In this document: in pieces, positions 1 to 11,556 of the stretch
Numbering within the stretch: position 1 is the first letter of the stretch
How the letters are laid out: every line of letters starts with the position of its first letter
From: Siphonodentalium dalli
Taxonomy: Eukaryota > Mollusca > Scaphopoda > Gadilida > Siphonodentaliidae
DNA: 64,000 bases
Assembly: GCA_032622095.1 (NCBI GenBank)
Contig: CP136067.1
Coordinates: forward strand, 78,642,705 to 78,706,704
Direction: 5' to 3'
Notes under the pieces: model-generated
The model's database searches: none
What the model saw: the letters and a program-made list of their open reading frames with translations, nothing else
What the model was told of the DNA's origin: nothing
Program-made: the position numbers and the translations under genes

Positions 1-229
1 AGCACTAATTGTGTTCATTGTTTTTTACTATTTGTGCCCAGAAATATCTTTTAAAATCGACAAAAACATCCAAAACAGTCCAATATGGCATATCTTGGAA
101 AATATTCAATACCAAGGATTCATAAGGCCACAAGCACTATGCTGCATGACCACTAAAATCATCATAATTAGACGCCACACGGGCGGTTCGGGTTGTTCGC
201 TTCATTGACGGCGAATATATAATCGGCGA

Positions 230-660
230 GGATGACATATCGAGGGTTAATTGCCATGATATTTTGGGCAATATTCCTTATTACTTCGCGAATCTATAGT
301 CGACGTTAGTTCCGCTATACGATTGTGACAATATCGAAATTGTGGTAATCAAGGGGTTAATACTTACGCGCGGTCGCAGCCCCCATGCGTGCGTGGTTGG
401 GTTTTCGTGTGCTTCATCGCGACAAACATTGTGATGTCGCCATTTCGAGTGCTAATTTCTTGGCATGGCATATTCTATGGGAATATAGTCGTTGGTAGTT
501 TCGCTACCTATACCCGTGGAGTTATTCGTGGTACGATGGTGACATGGGGGGGGGGTCTGGATAGTCTGTCATGTAATGTCAATTTTGTATCCAGTTACCA
601 CATTGAAATTCTGGAAAGTAGGGGTTAATATCGCCACATTTATGTGTGGCTGCGGCCCCA
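230..660. repeat. Diverged tandem-like repeat
   Basis: Similar blocks recur: GGGGTTAATA-type words at about 244, 353 and 621, an AATTGTGGTAATC / CAGTTACCACATTG-type block before two of them, and related wording around 'atagtcg..gttagtt/tcgcta' at about 290 and 487. The copies are too diverged for a clean period (about 270 bp between the best pair). No protein is recognised in the open frames crossing it. Confidence 0.3.
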
Positions 661-1288
661 AACACTGCGTATAGAGGGTTTCGTGAAATACCGAACTGTT
701 CTGGTATCTAAAATCCCGCATAAAAACAATGCGTGGGTCCGGGCTGATTCGGATCCTAGCAGCTTCGCGTGGTTTTTATTCACGACACAATGTCAATATA
801 TTTGGGCTGGTATACTGCGATTCAGCGCTGGATTATTACGATTCCATGTGATAACAAAGAACAGTAATATTACTTTCGGGCTAACATTTACCACATGATG
901 ACCATTTATTGGTACAGTCGAAATCGACTGGCACAGCGTAAATGCAAAAACACAATATTATATATCCCACCTGCCGGGGGAAATAAGGCTACCAGCATGC
1001 ATGGTCTCGCAATGAACCACACAGGGCATCAACATCGATTTCAGAAATTGATACTTACAATTCCATGACCATATACAAATCGTCTCGCCCACGTCTTTAT
1101 TGTATGAGAGGTTTTGGTGCCCAGGACCTCGGATTCTTTGGCATTGTTTCTCCAAAAAACTTGTTTTAGTTACGTATCAGACGGGGTAGATAAGTCGTAA
1201 AATGTGAAGGCTCTATATTTCAGAGTAAGATGTTCATTGCATCGTGTGTATGTGAACAAATTATCATTTCTTATCGGCCTAACAGCCT

Positions 1289-1891
1289 GTTCTCCCGAAA
1301 ATTTGCACGTAATGGAACTATAATAGGATTTGTTTTAGATTCATAATTGGCTTAGAATCACCTAATTTTGAGTCAATAACAAACTTAACATGAGTCGTTT
1401 AGTGCCATTATCTACTCATAATTACTTATTATAAATCTATTGTGGGCGGAGAATAACACGAATAAAACAACTCACGACTTACCAGATGTAGGTACGCTCA
1501 TTAAAATGTGTTTTCACTGTGACCTGCGCCATAAAAAGGAATAATGGATATTTATAAGTCCACCGTGGGCTTATTTCGGAATCGAATAATCCAATATATG
1601 AACCTATTTGCGCTAGGATATGTTGCATATCCGTTATTCCTTGTTATGTCGCGGGCCACAGCAAAAACAAATTTTATAGAGCGTATATACATCTGGTAAA
1701 TCGTTTATTAGTTTATTTGTCCGCCCATAATGAACTTATAATACTTTATTACATGTATGAGTAGATAGTGGCACAAACAACTCATATTTAGTTTGTCAAC
1801 GACTAAAATTTAGGCGATTTTAAGCCGATTATATATGAACCTAAAACAAATCCTATTATATGCCCATAACGTGCTGATTTTCGGGAGAACA
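1289..1891. mobile_element. Foldback element, family X copy 1
   Basis: This is a long inverted repeat. The left arm (about 1289-1550) opens TGTTCTCCCGAAAAT and the right arm (about 1631-1891) closes ATTTTCGGGAGAACA, a perfect 15-bp match. The arms continue to pair through blocks such as AATAGGATTTGTTTTAG, ATCTACTCATAAT and GCGCCATAA..GGAATAATGG, with an unpaired centre of about 80 bp. No coding capacity is seen, so it looks like a non-autonomous foldback element. A conserved block (ACGCTC..AAAATGTGTTTTCACTGTG then a CGCGCCATAA-like word) links it to copies at 27.5, 44.7 and 50.9 kb. Confidence 0.75.
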
Positions 1892-1924
1892 TACTGACAT
1901 ATACGTGGTCGCGATTTCACATCC

Positions 1925-2075
1925 TCCTGCAAATAGGTATTAAAATAAGCTCTATACGGGCTTATTGTTATCATCATATTTTCGCCCATATAGACCGTAT
2001 TTTTTCCTCAAATAAGCTATATATGGGCCTAAAACGAGACAATCAAAATAAGCCCGTATAGTGCTTACACGAACG
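1925..2075 (-). repeat. Partial family X repeat
   Basis: Blocks such as CGCCCATATAG, CCTCAAATAAGCT and AATAAGCCCGTAT(A/T)GTGCTTA match the stretch at about 50930-51085 in the same orientation. The unit is itself built of short palindromes around AATAAGCTCTATACGGGC. It lies directly beside the foldback at 1289-1891. Confidence 0.6.
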
Positions 2076-2877
2076 TTTCCGATGTTAAGCCACTCGATGT
2101 TAATCCGATACCACTCACAGCGGCAATAGATTCATGCCCACCAATAAGCAATCTATCTAGAAGATTTAGGTAATCATACTATCCAATGTGATATCCCTCA
2201 AAATAAAACTTCCATTTTTAAGGGAATGCGCGATAAATTTCAACAGAATTTCAAGAGGTAACCACCATTATACACAGCTTTAATAGGTATAAGCATACTA
2301 TGAAGGTGTTACTTTTTACTTTAAACATATTTTATTCGTATATAAATATATAAAAGGGATCGGGGCACAAGTTATTTCAACTTAGGTAGCCCTCCCCCGT
2401 ACACAATTGACAATACATTGTTATAAGATGACAAGAGGGCGATAACAGAAACGTTTGTACATGGTGCGAAAACAATTTGAATTTGCATTATGTCGAATAA
2501 CATCTTTCAGCGTATGTTTATGGATTACCAATTTGAACGAGCATAAATCTGTGCATATCTATATCTATTGTGATATTTAACGAAGATGTGAAATATAGAT
2601 TTCAAGGCTATCTATATGTATCAAACATTTGACGGTAAGGTTAAGCTGAATTTGTATATATATAGTAGTGAATTTGGCGATTCGCCCGATGACGCCCTTG
2701 ACATGCAGTTACGCTGCATGCATGGGATAAATTATCGATGTGCATACAAATGGTGGATGTGGCAATCCGAATGAGGGAGGGGTGTCTTTAAGGAATGTTT
2801 GTGTTTGGTGTATGTTGAGCGATTTGTGGTTGACATTGGATTGTGGCTATATGTCAACGCAGCCATACGTTCATGAA
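2076..2877. other. No gene recognised
   Basis: AT-rich sequence with only short, non-homologous open frames. Nothing beyond low-complexity stretches is supported. Confidence 0.4.
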
Positions 2878-3460
2878 TCAAAGCGTTTTGTCGAAGCAAT
2901 ATACTGTTGCACTATTTGGAAAAACCTTATATTCTCCGGAATTGAGATGTACCATATCCCGAAAAAAAACCTGATCGATGTCGGTTATAATGAAGCGTTC
3001 GCGGTTTAACTTATCGTCAAGTTCCAACAATTCATTTTGATATAAAGGGCACATAAAAAAGAAATGGTATGCATCTTCCAAAGGGTTCCCACAACTGCAA
3101 GCAGGACTTTCGGCTATGTAGTTTTGATACATATCAGCACGAAGATCACTGCACCCGTTTCGAATTCGGGAATGTATCATATTATATCGTCTGAGACCTG
3201 AATAGAAGTGAGGGCTCACGGGGTTTGGGGGTTGGTATACGAGTCGTAAATTGAATTTGAAGTCAGAGAAAGGGACAACGTCGGTCATTTCAGTTGGGAT
3301 TTTGTTCCAATCAGCTATCGCCGAGGACATGCAGAAAGGACTTCTTGTAGTGCTCAGTGTGGCATCGGTAAGAATATAATTTCCCCGGGCGTCTGGAATT
3401 ATAACTTGAAAGTGTTGGCTGCACTGTCTATACAGAGAGGCAATTCACTTAGATTTCGCT
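2878..3460 (-). pseudogene. LINE C-terminal fragment (non-LTR retrotransposon)
   Basis: Read on the - strand, the region encodes the tail that follows the reverse transcriptase in many jockey/CR1-like LINEs. There is an 'SPFCMSSAIADWNKIP' block (usual form: SFLP..I..WN.LP), then 'RYNMIHSRIRNGCSDLRAD', then a zinc-knuckle-like 'CSCGNPLEDAYHFFFMCPLY'. A 150-codon open stretch (2878-3330) continues upstream in frame to about 3420. No RT core is present, so this is a 5'-truncated copy, as is typical of LINE insertions. A second, more decayed copy of the same tail lies at 21080-21550, also on the - strand. Confidence 0.8.
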
Positions 3461-5265
3461 TCCTTCGATAAAATAACAGAAAACAGGCAGTATTGTTGTT
3501 GCATTTATGAAGAGTGTAGACCATTTATTCTGTCCCAAATCTGCTGCGTCTACGCATGTATCTACATGTGATTGGCCTTGAATAGGGGGCGAATCATATA
3601 TCTAGCAGCGCCCACCATAGTTTTCGCGCGTCGAAAGCTGTTCCTATATGAACACACAAACCGTTTGCCATAAATGGAATGTATACCAGTGTGAGGTGTC
3701 GCATTTATCGAAAGGATGTATACAAGGCCCGTGTTCATTGGTGAAGATAATAAGTCGCTTTTTAATGAGGCCGATGTCCCTTATAGTATTGGACCGTGTA
3801 TAGATGGGACTTTACTAAGCCTCTCCCTGTACCCCTGGAGCTAAATTTCTATGGAACACTCATGCCCTCGTGGGAACCCATGATAATCTCGGCATGAAAT
3901 AGCCCAACGAACTCCGCCTTGGACTCGTGCCTGTACCGACGGCCATCTCGCACCGCGAAGCAACCGAGATTCCCATAAGAAACATCGTGCATAACAAGCT
4001 GATTTCAATTGACATGTAAAACGGCGCAATAAAATAAAATGCCCATAAAAATATTGAAAGCATTTTGTGCTCGTAGGTTTCGGCTATAAAAATTGTTTAT
4101 GTATTCCACGCTGTGTTATGATCGAGCACGTGCTGAAGCGACATGAACAACCACTGAGTGTAGTCCGTAAACCTCCCAGCATTCTCTGCGTTAATGGCGC
4201 CCCCTCGCTGTGATGTGGCACCTGATCCATATGCGCATGAATGTTTCTCTATCCGTGACGTAATTTGCTATGCGGAATGCCACAGACAGAATGTCATAAC
4301 ATACAACATGCAACTAGCATCCCAGAGTGACATGAGAGATAACAGAGATGCTACGGCATATATAGAACGTGTACGCATACCACGTGTAAGCATTCGTAAA
4401 CACGAGGCTATAAGATTCGTGTCGTGTATGCCCTTCATCATCCATTCTGGAATGCATTTTAAAAGGGAAATCATTTCAAATCATCGTTTATCAAATATTA
4501 ATAATTGTATTAGGAAATGCCACTTTGCTCGGTATAGGTTATACCTATATATGACATATATACGCTGCTATTATTAACGATTTTTGAGGTATCTGCAAGT
4601 CGCTAAAAGCCCGGTATATATGAATATATCGGTATACACACTTAGCAACAGAAGCGCATATTCCTTTCTTTGATGCACCGTGCTTGCAAACGTTTGTTGA
4701 ATAATGCTTTATTCTCATGCACATCTCAATTAATACATAACGGGTATTGAGACACATAATTATATACACACATTACGAATATTGTCTGTGTTTGTGTTTA
4801 GTATTGTTCACCCTACCATACTCGATGATTGAACAGAGTTCTTTTTTCTCTCGAAACAATATATCGACACCAATATCGGAAATCTAAGGACATGCAGCTA
4901 GTCTTTTAACAGTCTACACAATTATTTAGTTTACAGATACTATTGGAGCTCATTTTCCCTGACTTTCAGCTGCTAATGGATATTGGACTTGATGTAGTTA
5001 ATTTCCACTATGTGAACGTAGCCTTATACAGTTCAAACAGTATTCGACAAAGTTAAAATAGGTATTTTGTAAACATTTACAGCCATCAATAAAATGGTAC
5101 AGAAGAAGAAAAGGCAAAACGTTCAGTAAAGGGATTGTATTTGTGTATGAAATTATTTTCATTTCAAACATTTGGGCTGCATGGTGTGTCGATGGATTCA
5201 AATGTGAAATGCAAGATGCAAGGCGAACGTTGTAGTGTGTGCCGAATTGTTTAGTAATGAAACGA
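3461..5265. other. No gene recognised
   Basis: Several short overlapping open frames occur on both strands around 3841-4577. None shows a recognisable domain, and their frames contradict one another. Nothing is supported here. Confidence 0.35.
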
Positions 5266-5269
5266 GTAA

Positions 5270-5960
5270 AATTCAAGATGGCTGCTGGTGCCCATTTGTT
5301 TTTTTTTACGAATTTCGGAAAAATAATAAAATAAATACAAGATGGCTGCCTGCGGCCATGTTTTTCAGCCAAGAATTGACAGATCCCATCTAGAGGTGAT
5401 CCTAATGACCATGTACATTTTCTTCGATATGTGCAGGGTGTGCCGATGTATTTAAATTTGAAATACACTATGGCTGCTGGCGGCCATGTTTTTTAACGAA
5501 CTTCGGAAATAATCGATAGCTCACATCTAGAGGACACCCCGAAGATCCGTATTAAGTTTGGTGACGATCGGATGAGTGATGTGGCCGGTAGGGTGTTCCG
5601 AAGGATTTATTCATGCAAAGAGTAAAACCCAAGATGGATGCTGGCGGCCAAGGCTTTTCAACCAATTTCGGAAATAATCCCATTTAGAGGTCATCCCGAA
5701 GATCCATGTGCAGTTGGGGGATCGGATGAATGTGGTCTGTTGGGTATGCCAACGGATTTAATCATGCTAAGAGTAAAATTAAAGATGGACGCTGGCGGCC
5801 ATGTTTTTCATCGAAAGTCGTTCAAATTCGATATATCCCGTCTATAGATGATCCTCAGCATGTCTGTAAACTTTCAAAATAAATCTCCAATAAATGCCGC
5901 TGAAGGATTTGCCGATGTCTTTAAATTTGAAATCCAAGATGGTCATATATAGAGCCCGAG
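5270..5960. repeat. Tandem repeat, about 150-160 bp unit
   Basis: About five diverged units recur, each marked by AAGATGGCTGCTGG(C/T)GGCCATG-like wording (5276, 5340, 5469, 5631, 5783, with a trace at 5936). Each is followed by an AATTTCGGAAATAAT block and a TCTAGAGGTCATCCCGAAGAT block. Spacing is about 150-160 bp except for one shortened unit (5276 to 5340). The core is palindromic (GGCGGCCATG). It is non-coding: open frames across it simply echo the repeat. Confidence 0.75.
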
Positions 5961-6783
5961 ACTGCCTATCGACACAATATTTACATATGCGTCTCGATTT
6001 GCTAATCGTCGACCATTAAATAACGCAGAACCGAATCGAAACAGCAGGTGAACTTTTGTTGTCGATAATATGAAGCTTCAAAATTCTTGCCTTCATTTAA
6101 GAAATAGATGTAGTGTGTGTGCTATTGTGGGATACGGTGCTGTGGTTGTTGGGGTATATTGTGCGAACCGCGATGCATACCACATCGGCATACCCATCAA
6201 TAACACACAACCCGCTATATATTCATTTCTTATATATTTATATAGCTTTTTGATGATTTATTCCCACAAGAAGTGTATTCTTATTTATTTTTACAAAATC
6301 TGCCGAGAAAGAGCACACGCAGCACATTAAGTCAATCAAATATGAGATTTCCAAGCACTCAGCAAAGGTAACGTGATCAATATAAATAACTGGCTTCAGA
6401 TGCAATCCTGTTGAACTTTGAAAAGCGCGCCCAATTATTCTGCTGACCGCTTTTAGTGATTAGTTCGAATTATGTCTACCATTTGTGTCATCGTGTTCGT
6501 GTTACGGTCTGTGTATTATAGCGGTATGGAACGGGTGGCCCAATTGGCAGTTGACCAATCACCGAACAGAATTTAGTGTAACACAGACGTGCTTTATGTA
6601 AATACTAGCAAATGTACCCGGCGTTGCTCGGTGAAGAATTTATTAGTGGCCCTTCAAGTCATTTTAATTAATCAATAGTCATATGGGGTAAACAGCAGCT
6701 ATTGCGTGAATCTCCAGATAAAGTTATAACAGCTATCTTTTAAGTTGACAATAAACGCTCTGTCTTGCTCATTATTAGAGCCT
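5961..6783. other. No gene recognised
   Basis: Short open frames only. A TACCCGGCGTTGCTCGG word at about 6616 resembles wording common in invertebrate repeats, but the element it belongs to cannot be bounded. Confidence 0.3.
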
Positions 6784-6820
6784 CTTTAAGGTCTATTGGA
6801 CGTGGTGACAATAGGTGACA
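6784..6820 (+). repeat. Left terminal inverted repeat
   Basis: A 37-bp arm matching the reverse complement of 14585-14621 at 35 positions. It contains the internal direct repeat GGTGACA-ATA-GGTGACA, which may be a paired transposase binding site (inference). An A-tract follows immediately inside. Confidence 0.75.
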
Positions 6821-8422
6821 AAAAAAATTGCCAACCTGATAACTGGGCAGACATGGACATAACATGAACCCCAAAATAAGCCACTGGGGTTCATGACAAA
6901 TACTATAATCAGCCCTGAAGAAAAAATAATTACTGCTCATGTCTAAAGTAACCTTTGAAAGGCACTTTTATATTTTGAAAAAAGATATTTAAAAGAATAA
7001 ATAAAACTAGACAAGAGGTAACACGAATACGAGGTAACATGAACGCACATATCATGGATTTCAGCATGACAAACATAACGATCGGATTAGAAAAGAACCT
7101 TTTTGTTATGAAAGAAACACGGCCTACATTGTTATGGCGATTAGATAATGCGATCGAGTTGTTCTTCTTGCGTTTCTCAAAATGTTTCATTTGACATTTT
7201 TTATGTCAACAAGATGCGGAAGAACACGAAATCGAGAAATCAGGAACGCGCAAAAAACTAGGAGTTTATCGATTGTGTGAAAACAATATTGACATATTGA
7301 AAAACTAGTTACAATTTATAAATTATAGACAATTGTGGTATTTGAATAACGTCCAGCATTATTTGGAACTTACTAATTTTTTTCGGACGCAAAATGTCAA
7401 AAAATTTATAGCCAATGAAAATCACTTCCGGTTTCAACAAACTACTTCTGCAAAAAATGTAAACTTGCCGTAAAAATGTCTTCAAATCGTGTTGACACAC
7501 TCGATCACTCATCCGATCTCATGGAATATATTGGCAAATAACATGTTGACCACGAAGAAAGCCTAGTCGAAGCTGATACCTGTTTGATGTTGCCGATCGA
7601 GTACAGAGAATAGACGACCACGGCGTACATCAGTGTACATGCTCTCTCGTGTTTTGAATTGTCAGCAAAAAGGTATATCTCCAAAATCGAGCATTTCATT
7701 CGAGCATTTCATAACATTAATAAAACAAGCGATTCAAGCTATTTACGCCTCATCAATATATGTCATGTTGTTGGTTTACTTGAAGTTTATTTCATAATTT
7801 GATTAATGACATGTCCTTTGCTAGCTCAATTTCAGTAAGATATTAGGTTCTGTCACATGTAGAAAGCCGTATGCTTTGGTTGGGATATATGATTTTCAGT
7901 AAAAATGTATGGAATGGCAGGTGTGAAAGAATCCAGACGGGAGCACCTGTCAATGAAACTGCAGACTTTTGGTTTCCCATTATAATTGGATTTATGGGTG
8001 TTTCAAACGTAAAAAAAACTAATATTTAAAATAATTGTCAGTATATATCGATGCATTAAATAAGTATGTTGAACAAATGTGTCTAAATTAAAAATAAAAT
8101 GCGAGCTGAAAATGACTAATAGTATTTCGTCTTGACCAATCAAAGGCATGGATTTCCTTACTCCAGCCAATGAAATACATGCTTGGCATATTGACCCTTC
8201 CCATGTGCTTCAACTGCCAGAATATGTGAATGTTTACAAAATCTCCATTGATTTATGTTGGAAGAATAGAGAACTAATAATAATTTAAATTTACCGGCTG
8301 TATCTGTATCTTCGTGGATACCAAATGTTGCCAGTGATTGATAAATAGTTATATTTGTTGCTGTATATATACAATATAAATCCCTCTGATTATGTTCTAA
8401 TATAGATGTGCCGTATTTTCAA

Positions 8423-9169
8423 ATGTCGTTGAGTAAAATAAACAAATCTGTTTCAAAGCTGACTGATGCTGCTCATAAATTTTAATTAAGTAGTAAATAT
8501 AAAGTGTTTGTTGTGTCAGATAGTAAGGGTCGATATCTGAAAAATGAGGTGCAAGAATTTGACATTGTTAAAATAAAGTTTGTGTTTGAAACTGGAGCCA
8601 AGGTTGAGAATAATTTTAAAGGACTGGAGTCGAGAATTGTTGATAACATTTTGAAGTGTCCACCATCTTGTATTCCTATTGTATTTATTTGGTTAGGCAC
8701 TTGTGACGTTTCGATTATTACAAGACCGGATAATCATTTATTCCTTCCACAAAATAGTGACAAGAAAATAGAGAAGAGTATCATCAAACAAATTAAATTG
8801 AAAGAGAGAGTAAAAGAATGTAACCCTCATTGTAAAGTTATGTTTTTGGAATGTCCATATGTTTCTGCTGTTGCTTGGAATACATCTAGGACCCAGCATC
8901 TTAATTCTGACATTGATAGTGATTTGGTTACCATCGTTGACAAATTCAACTCGGATTTACATACATTGAATTTAACTCCTGTGCCGAAATTCAATGCCGA
9001 TTTAATGTATACAGCTATTGTCTCTGGAAATCGGGCTACAAAAGTCAATTACAGCTTTTTGACGGACGGTGTTCATCCTTGCACTAGGTTTTCAAGACTG
9101 GTTATTGAGAATATATTCATTATGCCAGAGACTAACACAATAATGAAACTCAACAGACACCAGGTTTAA
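8423..9169 (+). pseudogene. SGNH/GDSL-hydrolase-like transposon protein, one stop
   Basis: An ATG at 8423 opens a frame that meets a TAA at 8483 and then stays open in the same frame to 9169. The last 221 codons show the landmarks of the SGNH hydrolase fold: VSDSKGRYL (block I, Ser codon 8516-8518), FIWLGTCD (a block III-like loop after a hydrophobic strand) and TDGVHP (block V, Asp codon 9065-9067 and His codon 9074-9076). SGNH enzymes usually hydrolyse esters. SGNH-like domains also ride in several invertebrate transposons and LINEs, where their role is unknown. The single nonsense codon suggests recent inactivation, or an upstream exon joined past it; no obvious acceptor was checked in detail. 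It lies about 140 bp before the transposase ORF on the same strand. Confidence 0.65.
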
Positions 9170-9309
9170 GGGATTGCTCTGTCGCCAGGTGTGAGTATCT
9201 GTGTAAGTCTGCTGGTTGATTTATCTCATTACATGTATTTGCATTTATGTCACTTGCATATTCGATTTTGACTTTTGTTGTTTGTTTTATTAATCCTTGA
9301 ATAGATATC

Positions 9310-10680
9310 ATGGGTAGCAAGAAAAAAGTGAGTAAAATTTTCAATAAGACTCGTCGCCTTAAACGGTTGAAGCAGTTGCAATGTTCATATGTATTTGAAA
9401 CAGAAGGTCAAGGATTTGATCCAACAAAAAAATATGAAATAATATCCAATGACTTCTCGGATGAAAGCTGCACACTTAAAATTAAATTTAAACCCACAAT
9501 TGAAAAGCCTTCTGGATATAGAATTATTGATTTAGATTGTCTTGAGGATCATATCACCCTTATGTTAAATCACTGTAAAGAGTGGTTTGCACAAAAAATA
9601 ATCCGTGTGTTAACATTATTGAAGAATGTCAGAAACATGGTCTCGCGAGTGTTTTAAAATTTCAGTGTGGTGATTGTGGAGATGTGTTTCTGTTCAGGAC
9701 TTCCAAAAAGGTTGAAATTCCTGGCCCTGATTCTAGGGCAAAAACATTTTATGATGTGAATGTCAGAGGTGTGTGTGGAACCTTGTCAACTGGTGGTGGT
9801 GCTATTGAGCAGAGTGAACATATGGGCATATTAAATATGCCTGGGTTGTCCAGTAAGGCTTTTGGTCGAATTGAAAATGTTCTTCAACAACAATGGCATG
9901 AGGTCCTCCTTGAAGACATCCTCCAAAATGGCATTGAAGAGAGAAATCTAGCAAAAGAGCGGGTAGATTTCCATCAAGGTGTACCAGCTATTAGTCATTT
10001 GTGATGGTGGCTGGTCCAAACGGTCGCACAATCATTCATACGATGCATCGGGTGATGTAGCAATGATAATTGGTGCAGCCACCCGTAAACTTTTGTATGT
10101 TGGTGTGCGAAATAAATATTGCTCTGTGTGTTCTGATGTGAGTTGCACTAGAAAATCTAAATCTGATAGACCTATACGTGTACTACTAGAAATGATACTA
10201 GTACAGGAAATATAAAGGGTGTTTCATCAGATGATCCATGTCAGGCTGTTGTTGCTGCTCAAGTTGATTTCTGGAATCAGATAGAGGGTGTGTCAGATGA
10301 TGGAGTAGAATCTGGTGGTTATGCAGCCCTTAAAAATAAAAAGCGTATGAACGACCTCCATAAACTTCTTGATAATTTGGCCTCAAAATCTGCAGCCCTT
10401 ATCCAGAATAGCACCACAAACCTTGCTGAAAAATGGATGATTAGAACGAAGTTTGATGAAGGAAAGATGTTCAACAGGACTAATCGGAGTTCTTGACATA
10501 CCAGATGCTATGGTGCTGGCTTGAGGAAGAATTTGGGTGTTAAATTGGGCCCACTCACATGGGAAAAGATTTTTTGGAACAGATGATGGTTACCATTTTG
10601 AGAGAGAATATGAAAAGCGAGAGAAACATCTACAACGCAGCTTTAAGAGCCAGAACCAGCCCAAGGTGTAGGAAAACAGG
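9310..10680 (+). pseudogene. Mutator-like transposase region, frameshifted
   Basis: The protein reading moves through three frames. An ATG at 9310 starts a basic N-terminus (KKKVSKIFNKTRRLKRLK). The frame changes near 9590 beside an A-run, then gives a CGDCG zinc-ribbon-like patch and 'GTLSTGGGAIEQSEHMGILN'. It shifts again near 9990 into 'VICDGGWSKRSHNHSYDAS', followed by 'IGAATRKLLYVGVRNKYCS'. That D-G-x-W-x-K-R block and what follows are characteristic of the Mutator-like transposase domain of invertebrate elements, where the Asp is expected to be the first catalytic acidic residue. After about 10200 the frame breaks again and the stretch expected to hold the second acidic residue appears missing. 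A later piece (LAEKWM..RTKF..GKMFNRTNR) restores family resemblance before the YqaJ part. It is inactive in this copy. Confidence 0.7.
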
Positions 10681-11556
10681 AGAAAAAGGGAAAATTGCTG
10701 CTGCCAAAGAGGGTACTACGAAGAAAGCCAGATTGGAGTATGGGCCTGAGGAATTGGAGGTTTTGGATGATATTGATGAGGTTGCTCTGTCTCAGTGTTG
10801 TGAAGATTTTTTGAAAAAACATATCCATGTCTCTCCTGAATCTATGTCATCAATTGAGAGTAATACTAAAGCTCAGTATGCAAGTGGTCTTTGGTCAGAA
10901 AAACGTCGGATAAGGTTGACTTCATCTAATGTTGGAGAAATTGCCAAGAGAAAAACATCATTGATGTTGAGCTGTTTGTAAAGAGGTTGCTTTATACAAC
11001 ATTTCATGGCAACAGGATTACTAGAAAAGGTCTAATTTTGGAGAAGTCAGCAACACAAGAATACATAAACCAACAAAAATTAGTTATGGACATCTGCTCA
11101 GTTGAATCGATGGGTCTTTGTATTTCTTCTGATTTTCCTCACTTGGCAGCAAGTACAGATGGGCTTGTAGTTAGTTCCCCTAGAGGCAAAGGACTCTTAG
11201 ATATCAAGCATGTTTTGTTGACCAAGCAGAACAGTTTTCAGGAAGCATGTTCTTCGGTCAGCAATTTCCCTCTTGAATTTATTGATGGTAAATTAGATCT
11301 GAAAAGAAACCACAATTTGTATTACCAAATTCAAGGGCAGTTGAACATTTTTAATCTTCCGTGGCTTGATCTTGTTGTTAGGAGGATAAATCCTTATGAA
11401 ATATTTATAGAACATATTCAGAGGGATGGGGAATTTTGGCATAACAAAATGGTTCCAAAATTGAATTCATTCTATCGAAAAGTTATTTTGCCTGAACTTT
11501 CAAATCCAAGGTATGGCAAAGTACCAGGAATCAGGGAACCAGGAAGTTGGGTATAA
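10681..11556 (+). pseudogene. YqaJ/lambda-exonuclease-type nuclease domain
   Basis: After a charged linker (ELEVLDDIDEVALSQCC..), the frame gives the start of a YqaJ-type domain (KRRIRLTSSNVGEIAKRK) at about 10905-10950. It shifts by one frame near 10970 and runs open to TAA at 11556. The nuclease landmarks are ILEKSATQEY, AASTDGLV (acidic residue), LLDIKHV (D-x-K where the family usually has E-x-K) and YYQIQGQL (conserved Gln). The family digests or resects double-stranded DNA ends in phage recombination. In transposons it is found fused behind Mutator-like transposases. This is probably the C-terminal half of the protein that starts at 9310. The frameshift inactivates it; whether the D-x-K change is tolerated cannot be judged. 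Confidence 0.75.

Noticed and set aside
389-898. Two open frames with hydrophobic, Val/Ile-rich proteins, and a similar-looking pair at 42503-43519
   Set aside because: They run through diverged repeat-like DNA and MITE sequence, lack ATG-to-stop conservation between copies and have no domain.
6749-6783. AATAAACGCTCT near both ends of the candidate transposon (6749, 14705) as a long target duplication
   Set aside because: The flanking matches are short and interrupted, lie at unequal distances outside the TIRs, and the word is one of the many AAAGAGCGTT-type motifs in the window.
8504-8506. GTG as the start of the SGNH ORF
   Set aside because: Nuclear animal genes seldom start at GTG. An in-phase ATG at 8423 with a single intervening stop is the better explanation.
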